DNA of 64,000 nt from Dipteris shenzhenensis (lineage: Eukaryota; Polypodiophyta; Polypodiopsida; Gleicheniales), in NCBI GenBank assembly GCA_047967505.1, contig CM106540.1; one strand, written 5' to 3'. The position numbers and the translations under genes were made by a program. Positions 10,907 to 20,340 of the stretch are shown here, piece after piece (position 1 is the first letter of the stretch; each line of letters begins with the position of its first letter). The notes beneath the pieces are model-generated. The model saw only the letters and a program-made list of their open reading frames with translations. It was not told the DNA's origin and ran no database searches.

Positions 10907-11700
10907 TTCGCTTTACTTTAGAAAGTAAGACGAATCAAGAAGGGATCAAAGAAGGAAGAAATGGCCTGGGGAAGAAATGCGTGAACCTAGACTTGAGAAT
11001 GGCAAGCGAAAGCTCTGCATAAATCAAGAATGGAAAGTCGAAGAGCTAGAGTTGAGACCAAGCGAAAGCTCTCCGCGATAGACGTAGTACGTAGAAGGCG
11101 AAGGAGGAGACCGCTGCACTGAAATGTAAGAACAAGCTGGACTTATCTGTATGCTGGTGATAGCAACGATAAGGTATCGCAATTCTGTCCGACGGTGACG
11201 GGAAAGCCCGGATGGTGCCACTGTACACTCCAGTACTGCTGTGTATTGTACGGACACATTCCGGGCGTATCTCTGGAGTGTGGATCTCACGGGACTCAGT
11301 GATTCCTTTAAACGCAATGCGCATCAGCAGCAGTGCGGCATCACTCGCATTCGTCAATTACGGCTAGAGACCATGCCCACTGACACCTAAGTCAGTCCAC
11401 TGAGTCGATTTTTTCGCCCCAGGGGTATTTCAATTCTGATAAATTTCATTTCCAATGCAAAATTGTGTCTCTTACTCGTCCCGCGAGACACATCAGGCGG
11501 TAATAGAGCCAATCCGTAAGATATTTGCACAATGTCTTCGACACCGTGACTAAGGCTTAAATTAACCCGCGAAACACATCAGGCTCGATTCTGTAACCAC
11601 CTCAAAGTTGGAGCGCATTCTTTTGCGCTGGTGCACGATTATCTGCAAATGTCCGCCCACGCGAAATGTTTCCATCTCGAGAAAGAAAACTTCAAGATTT
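10907..11700 (-). promoter_or_regulatory. Upstream region of the SAUR gene
   Basis: Lower in A+T than the element DNA around it. It includes a TGTCTC at 11466-11471 and an inverted GAGACA at 11485-11490, both canonical auxin-response elements, about 560 bp before the start codon. A 19-bp phrase, CCCGCGAGACACATCAGGC, occurs at 11480-11498 and again with one change at 11566-11584. ARF binding is inferred from these hexamers. Their 13-bp spacing is wider than the best-known ARF pair, and no TATA box was identified. Confidence 0.45.
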
Positions 11701-12199
11701 ACAGATGTGAGGGTTCATTTGATGAAACAAACACTTTGAATCGCCTAAACTAGACCTTAACAAATCGAGTTTGGGCATAACTACATTCATCACGTACTAG
11801 AATTTAAGCATATACTCTCAACCAATGTTGCCATATCGACACCACCATTCACACCTTAATAGATTACCCTTGAAGTGCGCCGAGGTTAAGAAACAAGCTA
11901 AACAATGATGTTTGAAGATTCACATCAATTGTCTACGAGGTGTCTTTTAATAAAGTTGATTGTGAGATCATGTCATTTTAAAAGTCACTTTGATTATAAA
12001 AAATGATATTTGAAGATCCTAAGGATCCATGTGAAAGGTACACTTGATTATCCAAAACAATAATTGAAATAAAGGCATGCAATAAAAGTACGGCATGTCA
12101 TGGAAGTGAAAGTATTTATTGGTGACCTATTACAAAAAACACATTCAATTGAGCGTCTACACTAGCCCCTCCTCCCATTCCCACTTACACATACACACA
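11701..12199. other. Intergenic DNA
   Basis: No gene, repeat or element end recognised here. It leads into the TNP2 fragment. Confidence 0.5.
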
Positions 12200-12540
12200 C
12201 ATGGTGTCAGTTACAAATCAATCATCTCTTGGATCCCATGCATATCTTCAAGAATGTGAGGGCTACTATTTGGGCACACTTGGTTGGTTCCAAAGACTCG
12301 AGAAGAGTGCGAGAAGACTTGTGTGCTATGAATAGGATGTCTCGTTTGTGGCCCCAAGTGCATGCTTCGGGAAAAGTTGTCCTCCCAAAAGCAACATGGA
12401 TCCTCTCCAAGAGAGAGGAGGCAGCAGTCAAGGCAGACATTGCCTCTTTTCGAACACCCACAGGGTACATGCGTTGCATGAAAGGAGCATTTTCAAAGGA
12501 CAATAAGCTTAGTGGGCTCAAGTCCCTTGATTCCCTCTCT
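12200..12540 (+). pseudogene. TNP2 transposase fragment from another CACTA family
   Basis: A single stretch of frame encodes LLDPMHIFKNV followed by a helical region and RTPTGYMRCMKGAF. It aligns with the exon at 7112-7502 of the complete element but differs at many residues (for example WPQVHASGKVVLPKATW against WPQERLNGRVFLPRALW). Only this exon-sized piece is left. The frame runs straight into pyrimidine-rich DNA at 12540, and no ends or target duplication could be matched to it. Confidence 0.8.
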
Positions 12541-13345
12541 TTTTTCCTCTCTTTTTCTCTTCTTTTCATAAGCATATGCCTATGCCTATGCTTATGCTTA
12601 TGCATGAGCATATGCTTATGCTCATATGCTCATGCATAAGCATAAGCATATGCTTTCTCTCTTTTTCTCTAGCAGCAGGGCTTTCTCTCTCTTTTCCCCT
12701 CTGTCTTCTCTTCTTTTCCCCTCTCTTTTTAACTCTTTCTTATTTTCATCTCTCTTTTTTCATATCTGTTCTCTTATTTTCATATCTCTTATCTTATTTT
12801 CATATGCTTATATATGAGCATATGCATTTGCCTTCTCTTATGCTTAGGCTTATGCATGAACATATGCATTTGCCTATGCTTATGCTTATGCATGAGTGTA
12901 TGCTTATGCATAAGCATATGCATATGCTTTCTCTCTTTTTCTCTTATGCATATGCTTTTCCTTCTCTTATGCTTATGCATAAGCATATGCATATGCTTTC
13001 TCTCTTTTTCTATTATGCATATGCTCATTTTCTCTCTTTTTTCCTCTCTTTTTCTCTTCTTTTCTCTTCTCTCTTTTTCTCTTGTTTCCTCTCTTTTCTT
13101 GTTTTCATCTCTCTTTTTTCCTTCTCTTTCCCCCTCTCTGTTCTCTTTTTTCCTCTCTTTTTCTCTGCTTTTCTTATGCTTTCTCTCGACTTTCTCTCAA
13201 ATGCTTTCCCTCATATGCATTTGCCTATGCTTATGCTTATGCATGAGCATATGCTCATATGCTCATGCATCAGCATAAGCATATGCTTTCTCTCGATTTT
13301 TCCTTAAATGCTTTCCCTAATATGCATTTGCCTATGCTTATGCTC
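12541..13345. repeat. Pyrimidine tracts alternating with CATATGC/GCATAAGC words
   Basis: Blocks of TTTTCTCTCTT-type DNA alternate with clusters of GCATATGC, GCTTATGCATAAGC and GCATGAGCATATGC. Many of these words are self-complementary. Clusters lie near 12565-12655, 12800-12935, 12940-13025 and 13205-13345, and longer phrases are shared between them. The long frames here follow from the lack of stops in CT-rich DNA and are not genes. Confidence 0.8.
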
Positions 13346-13510
13346 CTTCTCCTTAGTCATATTCGATTCTTTTTTCACATGCTCCTTAGCTGTATTTGGT
13401 TCTTTTTTTCTTCAAACAGATTCTAAATGGAACAACCACGTCCTCACCCATGGGTGTCCGCCCTACACCCCAACCCGGTTTCCCATGTCGCAGGGATTAT
13501 AGACATAGGG

Positions 13511-13537
13511 GAGGTAGCAAGCTAAGGGTGTCCACTT
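13511..13537. repeat. Left copy of a 24-bp inverted repeat
   Basis: Contains AGCAAGCTAAGGGTGTCCAC; its reverse complement is at 17399-17424. The pair encloses both palindrome arrays and the transposase-like pseudogene. It may be the remains of element ends, or two copies of an unrelated sequence. Confidence 0.55.
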
Positions 13538-13604
13538 CCGGACCACTTTCGAGTGAGTGTGACACCCGCTCAAGTGAAATACAAAGGTTTTGCTTGGATA
13601 TGCA
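13538..13604. other. Spacer before the left palindrome array
   Basis: No recognisable content; includes a short stretch rich in GTGTGACACCC. Confidence 0.3.
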
Positions 13605-14055
13605 ATACCTCGATCGAGGTATTATCTCCAATGAAACTCACACACAAGGACAACCGAGCCAAGCCGATACCTCGATCGAGGTCCTAGACTTTTTTTCACC
13701 GAACCGAGCCTATACCTCGATCGAGGTCTCGTGGCATGCCACCTATACCTCGTTCGAGGTATCGTGGCAAGCCATCTATACCTCGATCGAGGTATTGTGG
13801 CAAGTCCACATACCTCGTCGATTGAGGTATCGTGGATAGATGTCTTCGATTGTGTCAAATACCTCGATCGAGGTATGTGCCATCCGACAGGGTAGATGAC
13901 ATACCTCGATCGAGGTAACGTGGCAAGTCCAGGAACCTCGATCCTGGTATGCTGGACCGATGACTTGGCCGCACGTCCGATACCACGATCGAGGTATATG
14001 GCATCCGGTTGGCAGCTCGAGGTATCCTGGTAGGTCCATACCTCGATTGAGGTAG
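13605..14055. repeat. Left array of the ACCTCGATCGAGGT palindrome
   Basis: About twelve copies, mostly perfect, of the core TACCTCGATCGAGGTA lie roughly every 25-60 bp. They are often joined by the phrase CGTGGCAAGTCC. Because the core is its own reverse complement, it can be bound from both strands as a dimer site. It sits directly beyond the 3' end of the transposase-like pseudogene, where binding sites near the end of a DNA transposon would be expected. Confidence 0.85.
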
Positions 14056-15859
14056 ATGGACCGATGTGTATGGTGCACAAATATAGCAACCTGCAATATG
14101 GAATTGAAAAAAAATATGACTATTGAAATAATTCAATATAATGAGGCCATTAAAAACCAATAACTCAATCACACCACCTATTCGGAGAAATAATACTCTG
14201 ATTGGATCTCATGCTGTAGTGCAAAGGTATAATTCTCTGCAAAGTCCACCACTGAGACAACCACCCCTATAGGAAATGTCCTTAAACATGCACGGAACTC
14301 ACGATCCTCCCACTTCGCAGTGTGCGAGTGGCGTATGTAGTGGTATAGCTTCCCTTGAAAACTGTCAATGAATACAACACGTGGTGTCTCCTTTCCCACA
14401 AGCTGCAACCTCCTCGATTGTGCACCACCATCTAATGTCAAGGTATTGTACTCATACTGCTGCCAACGAACCATCTGCACATCACAAGTATCTAGTGCAA
14501 CTCATGGCAGTCTAGCAAAGTCACCACACAAAGTACACCTGCCTTCCACACAATCAAGGGAGTGGAATAAAGCATCACCATCTCGTGTACACAATATGGA
14601 ATGAATGAAGTCATGAGGGCTAGTAGGAACCACTCCCCTATGACCATCAAGGGAACGGAATACGTCATACATCAATCCAAAATCCACATGGTAGCGACAG
14701 CAGCATGTGTCATGCTCCTGAGAGCATCCCACAAACCATGGCCTGCATCGCTCAAATGACCTCTGCCCAATCCTGAACTCCAGGTGCACCTCTACAAATT
14801 GAGTGTACAACTCAGTCTGGGTACACTCCAAAAAACATGCACCATGCTCAATGTACACACTGCGTGACACCCTCTTCCACAATGCCTTCTTGAACACCGG
14901 GGATGCTCTGCAATGCTCATCCCAAAACTGTTGTATGAAGGACCTAGTGGAATCATCGAACAATCAATCGCTGCGAGGTGCACAACCACTCGAAGCCCAA
15001 AGAGCATCAGTCTCACTATCCTCTAGACTCTGCCTCCTAATCATGCCTGCTCGCAATGTGTGCGGTGCAATCTGAAGAAGATGTGAAGTGGTATGCACAT
15101 GGCCTATCATATGAGGTCTACTAATGGCAGCCACAATAGCACGACATGCTGCCAAGGCATCACTGGAGTTCCTATGCTTAATAGAAGCATAGGAACGTCA
15201 AACACTGCTAAGGACCTCGCTACATACAACCCTATCTCTACATGCACCAAGACCAGCAAGCCTCCTACACTCTACCAAGTCAGGGTGATCAATCAGGGAC
15301 GTGAGAAGAGCAGACTGTGAAGCTGGCGTGAGGTCACTAAAAAAAGACTGCACAATCTTGCTAGTATGACGACGGATAGTGGACTTCAGCAAGTCACGTC
15401 GTGAAGCAACACTGCTGCTGCAAGGTGGGGCAAGGGGATCAATGGGAGATGGTAGGGTGGAGGGGGGAAGGGAGGCGCTAAGGGGAAGGGGGGAGGGGGA
15501 GGGGGAGGGGGGAGGGAGGAGGGGGGAGAGGTAGAGGTGGAGGCCAAAATGTAGGTGGCTAGGGGAAGGGCGGAGGTTGGAGATAGGGGAGCGGATGAGG
15601 ATGGGGGGACAATGGAGGTGGGGGTGGGGGTGGAGGTGGAGGTGGAGGTGGGATGTAGAGGTGGAGGTGGATCGGTGGTGGTAGTGCGAGATCTAGCTCT
15701 AGAGGCTCTCTTGTGGTCACGATCCTTCCGCTTGCACTCCTCGTCAATGAGATTTGGGGGGGGGTTCCTACATCTCTCACATCTACTAGCTCTACGGCTT
15801 TGAGAACCCATTCTCAATGAAAGTAGGATGGAAGGTGTGACAAAGTGATGAGGAGGCAA
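14056..15859 (-). pseudogene. Transposase-like protein of uncertain superfamily, decayed
   Basis: From 15392 down to 14178 a single frame continues through four stop codons (at 15198, 14964, 14502 and 14178). It encodes a Cys- and His-bearing protein with a WKRVSRSVYIEHGACFLE block, the cluster HDTCCCRYHV, a CxxxxCxxC (CVEGRCTLC), then YHYIRHSHTAKWEDREF and VVDFAENYTFALQHEIQSEY. The last block resembles the DFAENY..Q.E.QS region seen in transposase-like proteins of animals and algae; there the Asp may be the first catalytic acid. An intron with GT and AG ends (about 14097-14177) leads to an exon starting VAIFVHHTHR, which fits as the continuation, before the palindrome array begins. Upstream, 15859-15386 encodes a Cys pair and a long Pro/Ser/Thr-rich tract in another frame. 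The family call rests on recall of motifs and is not firm; KDZ-like or an unnamed family are alternatives. Confidence 0.55.
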
Positions 15860-16054
15860 GAATGGCTAAGAATGGGTGAAATGAACCAAAACGTGGTGTC
15901 TTATAGAGAGCCTCAACTCATCCACTAGACTGCTCTTAGATTGCTCTTGATTATTATTGGTGGAGAAGGTGCTAAGATTAAAACTAATTGGCTGGAATCC
16001 AATGTTAATTTCGAATATTTGCATCGTTTGATTTTATTCTAGTTTTGTACCTCC
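15860..16054. other. Spacer between pseudogene and right palindrome array
   Basis: A+T-rich, presumed 5' flank of the pseudogene. Nothing else recognised. Confidence 0.35.
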
Positions 16055-16298
16055 AAATACCTCAATCGTGGGCATAAACCTCGCGATCGAGGTATGCTAT
16101 GCCTAGGTCATATACCTCGATCGAGGTATTCAATGCCTCATGCAGGTCATAAACCTCGATCGAGGTACTCTATGCCCCATGGTCATATACCTCGATGGAG
16201 GTATTCTATGCCTGACGTAGGTCATAAACTTCGATGGAGGTATTCTATGCCTCGCACATTGCGGTCATAAACCTCGACCGAGGTATTCTATGCCTTGC
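16055..16298. repeat. Right array of the ACCTCGATCGAGGT palindrome
   Basis: Seven or eight copies of the same palindrome, several with one or two changes. They are spaced about 35-40 bp apart by the phrase TATTCTATGCCT..GGTCATA. The spacer differs from that of the left array, so only the palindrome itself is conserved on both sides of the pseudogene. One further partial copy lies alone at about 22465. Confidence 0.85.
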
Positions 16299-16319
16299 GC
16301 ACATCGTTATGTATATACA

Positions 16320-16665
16320 TGTGGCTGATGTGGCACCATGCATGGTCATGATGTGGCAATATGGTATGGAATATATGAGACGTGGAAATGTGATGTGGCA
16401 CGATGAGTTGGCATTCATGAGGTGGTAGATTGACATGGAAAATTGAGGTGGAGGGATTGGTGACGTGGCAAGGTTGACGAGGTATGCCAAGGTGGCAAGG
16501 TGTGATGACATGGCTCCAAGAGTTCCTATGATGTGGAATGATGAGGTGGCACATGTGGCTGATGTGGCAGCATGTGTGGCAATGTAAGGTGACATGGCAA
16601 GGAGTGATGTCACATCTCCTTGATGACATGGCACCATGCGGTCTAACAACGTGGCATGGTTGCAA
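16320..16665. repeat. Degenerate GATGTGGCA repeats
   Basis: The words GATGTGGCA, GACATGGCA and GAGGTGGCA recur every 10-30 bp. The reverse-complement wording TGCCACATC fills 43.1-43.5 kb inside an LTR element, which hints at a shared repeat origin. Not coding. Confidence 0.6.
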
Positions 16666-16756
16666 GGCAAAAATAGATGACTCAGCCTTCTACATGGGCA
16701 GCATGCACACTCCAAAGGCTTGCCACTAGGGTCAATGATGCTCCTAGCCTACCTTA

Positions 16757-16800
16757 CCAAGCCTAATACCAAGCCTACCTTGTCTTGGTATTAGGCTTGG
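16757..16800. repeat. Perfect 17-bp stem hairpin
   Basis: CCAAGCCTAATACCAAG at 16757-16773 is followed, after a 10-base loop, by its exact reverse complement at 16784-16800. Confidence 0.85.
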
Positions 16801-17381
16801 GTGCCCTTTTCCCCCGCAAAAGGGAGATTTCACTCTTGGAGGCCATATCATACGTTTCCCTTACTCAAATTTAACCAAAATTTTTTCCTCTTATTCATCA
16901 TGCGGAGAACTAAAAATATTGACATTTTTGAAATGTTTGGTCATGTTTGAGAATTACTAGATTTATTTTTAATATTCTTTGTTGATCCTCTTAGGAGTAA
17001 AAGTAAAAATTAAACTTCAATCTTCCTAAATGTAACCATTGGATTTGGGATTTGATGATTCAACCACACACCCTTATGTGCCTACTAACCTTCCACCGAA
17101 TTGGATTTGCTTAATTATTCAAAATGCTAAAAAAATGTGGTGTGCTACTAAAATAATATGACACTTTGTTCATGACAAAGGTGTGGCCACCCTGGAACCA
17201 TGCCGTGTGACACAAAGAAATTTTTTGTGTGTGCATCGAATTTTCGATCAGACTATACGATTGTGTGCACAATAGCATGTGTGATGTTGTGTCTGAAGAC
17301 TTCAAAGACTAGATCCATAGGGAAGTAGGTGAGATTTGCATTTTTATGTGCTAAAAAGCTTGTTTTTCCACCTCCTAAGGA
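16801..17381. other. Intergenic A+T-rich DNA
   Basis: No gene or element recognised on either strand. Confidence 0.5.
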
Positions 17382-17796
17382 TTGGGGAGTGAACAAAAAG
17401 TGGACACCCTTAGCTTGCTACTTCCCATAGCTTCTTTGCTAGCTCATGTAAAAGAGAAGATTGCACAAGAGAGTGACTGGGTAAAGTACAACGTGGGGGT
17501 GCATGCACTTGGGTGGGGTCCAAGCCGAAGGGTAGTGGAGCAGGGGCGACTAAGGAACACAGGACACAACCTACGGGATCTTCGTAGGTTGTGGAGAGAT
17601 TGCCACGACCAGTGGAGCCTCAAATATGATTGTGTAAAGGACATAATGGATTGTGTGGAGGCATTCGAGGATTGCGAGTGCATAATTGCTAAAGAGCATG
17701 ACTACATATTATAAGAAGTGGAGGATGAGGTCCCCAGTGACCCACCTAGTGGCATAGAGGAGGAAAGTACCTCGGACAATAACGTAGAGCAGTAGA
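17382..17796 (+). pseudogene. Unrecognised coding-like frame with an acidic tail
   Basis: A frame of 110 codons starts with a Leu-rich segment and continues with charged, Trp- and Cys-bearing sequence (LRDLRRLWRDCHDQWSLKYD, VEAFEDCECII). It reaches a TAA at 17712 and then runs on in the same frame through VEDEVPSDPPSGIEEESTSD to a TAG. The acidic end recalls the C-terminal tails of CACTA proteins, but no domain was recognised. Its 5' edge overlaps the right copy of the 24-bp inverted repeat. Confidence 0.35.
17399..17424. repeat. Right copy of the 24-bp inverted repeat
   Basis: AGTGGACACCCTTAGCTTGC, inverted relative to 13511-13537, 3.9 kb away. Confidence 0.55.
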
Positions 17797-18196
17797 CCTC
17801 CTCCACCATTTTGACATTTTTGGAGAATGTCTCTTTTGGAGACAAATTTTGCTTAAGCATACTTTTGGAGACATATATTTTTTATATACATACTTTTGGA
17901 GACATAATTTTGGCGATATTTTTTATATATGAAAATCTTCTTGGATTCCACTTGTCTTTCATAAATATTTGTCATTTCAAATGTGGCTTTTCATAATTGT
18001 CTTAAGTAAATATTTATCCTTTATGCGTTGATGTCATTTCATAATTTTCACAAGTGATTAATTGCCTTTTCATAATTTCATGAGTTTGAATTTCATAATT
18101 GTTTTAAGTAATTAATTGTCTTTTGGCTTCTTACCCGCTCTTGTTCTTTGTCTTCATGTTTGTGTGTACGTTTGTCCAATCCCCCAAAATTAGACA
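17797..18196. other. Intergenic DNA with short repeats
   Basis: T-rich DNA with several copies of the word TTTTGGAGACA at 17815-17910 and of TTTCATAATT at 17990-18110. No gene seen. Confidence 0.5.
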
Positions 18197-19668
18197 TGGG
18201 ATCATGTCGACATCTGATGAGTATGAAAACCCTCGTAGGAGGAGACATCATGATCTCTACTCTCCATAGGACTTTGATTCCACCCAGGTGACACATCAGG
18301 GGCCTACCCCTATGACTACCCTTGGCCTGAATCCTCTTGGACCTAGCACTGTGACTACCCCTCAGGGAACTCGTTTGCTAGCAGTCCATGGATTTGTTGG
18401 GAGTCCTGATGAGTTTGTCGCATAGATGATCGATGCAGAGGCAGTAAGGTTCTTCTCGCTGCTATCCCAGAGGACCTCAGTAAATCCCTCTCCTACACCA
18501 ACAGTTGGACCTACTATCTAGCTGTCCCCTCTAGCCTCTTCGACTGAGGGGTCATCACTCGGGCATGCCCATCATAAGGGAAGGAAGAGTATAGGGTCGC
18601 TTATGTTGTGCTGACTTGGGAGCTGTAGACGAGTTAGCACACTCACATCCCTATAGGTCTCCACTTGGTCCCGAGATTCAGTATCAGTCAGGCCCCTTGC
18701 CCTCTCGTACTCCCACTGCTACTCGCTTCGTTCGCAGTAACACCACTGGATCTACCACTACCATGAGTCCTCCTTACCCAAGCGAGGATGTGTCTTATGA
18801 AATCATGGTTGCTGGAGAGATAATAGAAAATAAAAAAGGGCTTAGTAGTGATGGCCACCATGAGGCGGTTGATGAGCCACTACTTTAGGAGTGGCATAGC
18901 TACTAACTGGCGATACCAAGATGACCAAAGGCAGCAGGCAGTCATCAATAAATTGAAAAGACAATACCCTAACCCCCCAAATTGGGAGTTCAATTCGGAT
19001 TACATGCAAGAGCACATGGGTGCGGTCTTGAAGCATTGTAGGTCAACCTTGCATACTTCCATTGCAAAGGGAAATGCTAAACCTAGCTGGGCAGACAAAG
19101 CTGACTAGAGGAGACGACTGGAGTCCATAGGTACTTCGCACTTTGGGGCAGGCGGAGGGTTGGCATTTGAGGCAACCGTGGTAAGTCTACTTCTTCTCAT
19201 TTAATTTATTGTTCTATTTGTTTTATTACATATTGCATGCACTTTATCTAACTCTCGTAAATTGGGCCCACAGCAAGCTGCAATGAGTCACCTTCCCACA
19301 GACATAGAGACAAGACATGGGTTCTGCGTAGGAACAAAGCCGTGGTTTTATTGAGTAGGAGGTGCTTGGAGCGATGGTCGATTTGGCTGAGGTGGCTACT
19401 CGCATGGTATAAGTCTACTCCTACTTGTAATCTCACTTTTTAAATTGTTTTATCTTTAAGTTCCAATCTAATTTCCAATTAATATGGTTTCACTCTTAGA
19501 ATGCAAGCTCAAATGTCCCATCAGTGGAGGTGAGCGATGATGACAAGGGATTAGGCTTACACGGCTTTGATGAGGGCCAAGGAAGGCGCAGCTCACGAGG
19601 GCCAGGGATCAGGCTAGCGCGATGAGGACGAGGACAAGGATGATGATTCAGATGAGCAGTAGTAGTAT
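18197..19668 (+). pseudogene. TNPA-like CACTA gene remnant
   Basis: The firmest part is 18842-19180. It encodes YPNPPNWEF, a DYMQEHMGAVLKHCRSTL helix and GTSHFGAGG, which match in order YPNPPNRQF and GSAHFGAGG of the TNPA-like gene at 3.1-4.5 kb. A good splice donor (GTAAGT) follows this block, as in that gene, and a last segment ends in an acidic tail (DEDEDKDDDSDEQ, stop near 19662). The N-terminal part from 18197 is Pro/Thr-rich and broken by stops. It belongs to a different CACTA family from the complete element, and no ends were identified. Confidence 0.7.
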
Positions 19669-20009
19669 TAGTATTAGTAGTAGTTTGTATATACTTTGGC
19701 ATGAGCAATTTTGTATCACCCTTTTTGAAAGGGTAATTTTGCTCGGGGGGTCCATTTGGGAAATGTAAGTATACTATGAGAGTTCAAAATGAGGGGTATT
19801 TTAATTCTCAAGACTTACAAAAATATATTTAAAGAAGGGGTAATTTTATACACTATTTTTAAATTAATAGGAAGGGTGTGTTTATTCTCAGATCTAAATT
19901 AAAAGTTATTTTTAAAATATTGTCTCATCTAGAATGATGTGTAAGAGCAATTACAATTTGTTGATGGGGATAGCTCAAAGTTTTAATGTGGTGACTAGCC
20001 CTCACAGTC
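19669..20009. other. Intergenic A+T-rich DNA
   Basis: No recognisable feature. Confidence 0.45.
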
Positions 20010-20340
20010 ATGATAGGTAGATATTGGTGTTGGATTCAGCCATTTGTCGTCTCTCAAATTCTCCTCAAGTTCTAGACACTCCACGGATCATCTTGCATGG
20101 TGATCAAGATCTTACCGACACCAACCATAAGAAATTCCTCCTTGACCAAAAATATCAACCAGACCCATAAGAAGATCATCATGAAGTCATTGGTAGAGTG
20201 GAAGGTGGGGCTCTCCATGCCACCCCATCGGCTAAAAACTTCACGAAGAGAATCAAAGAAGCTGCCAGGTCCATTGGGTCAAGGATGGAGAAAAGATTTA
20301 ATTTTTTTAGATATGCCTATAAAGTCTTTGCTCAGTAATT
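20010..20340 (+). pseudogene. Unidentified coding-like fragment
   Basis: One frame runs for about 105 codons with a single TAA near 20167. It encodes charged, non-repetitive sequence, including RIILHGDQDLTDTNHKKFLL and HATPSAKNFTKRIKEAARSI. The composition looks protein-like and unlike chance frames nearby, but I do not recognise a family. It could be an exon of a captured or decayed gene. Confidence 0.3.

Noticed and set aside
12576-13307. 243-codon Leu/Ser/Cys-rich frame that looks like a membrane protein
   Set aside because: It translates CT-rich tracts and CATATGC words; frames of similar length occur in other phases of the same DNA.
13605-14055. CRISPR-like regular array of palindromic repeats
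   Set aside because: The repeats vary, spacers share the phrase CGTGGCAAGTCC, no cas genes exist, and the setting is a plant nuclear genome.
15386-15803. Pro/Ser/Thr-rich frame as an independent cell-wall protein
   Set aside because: No signal peptide, and it lies directly upstream of the transposase-like frames on the same strand. A low-complexity N-terminal region of that gene is simpler.
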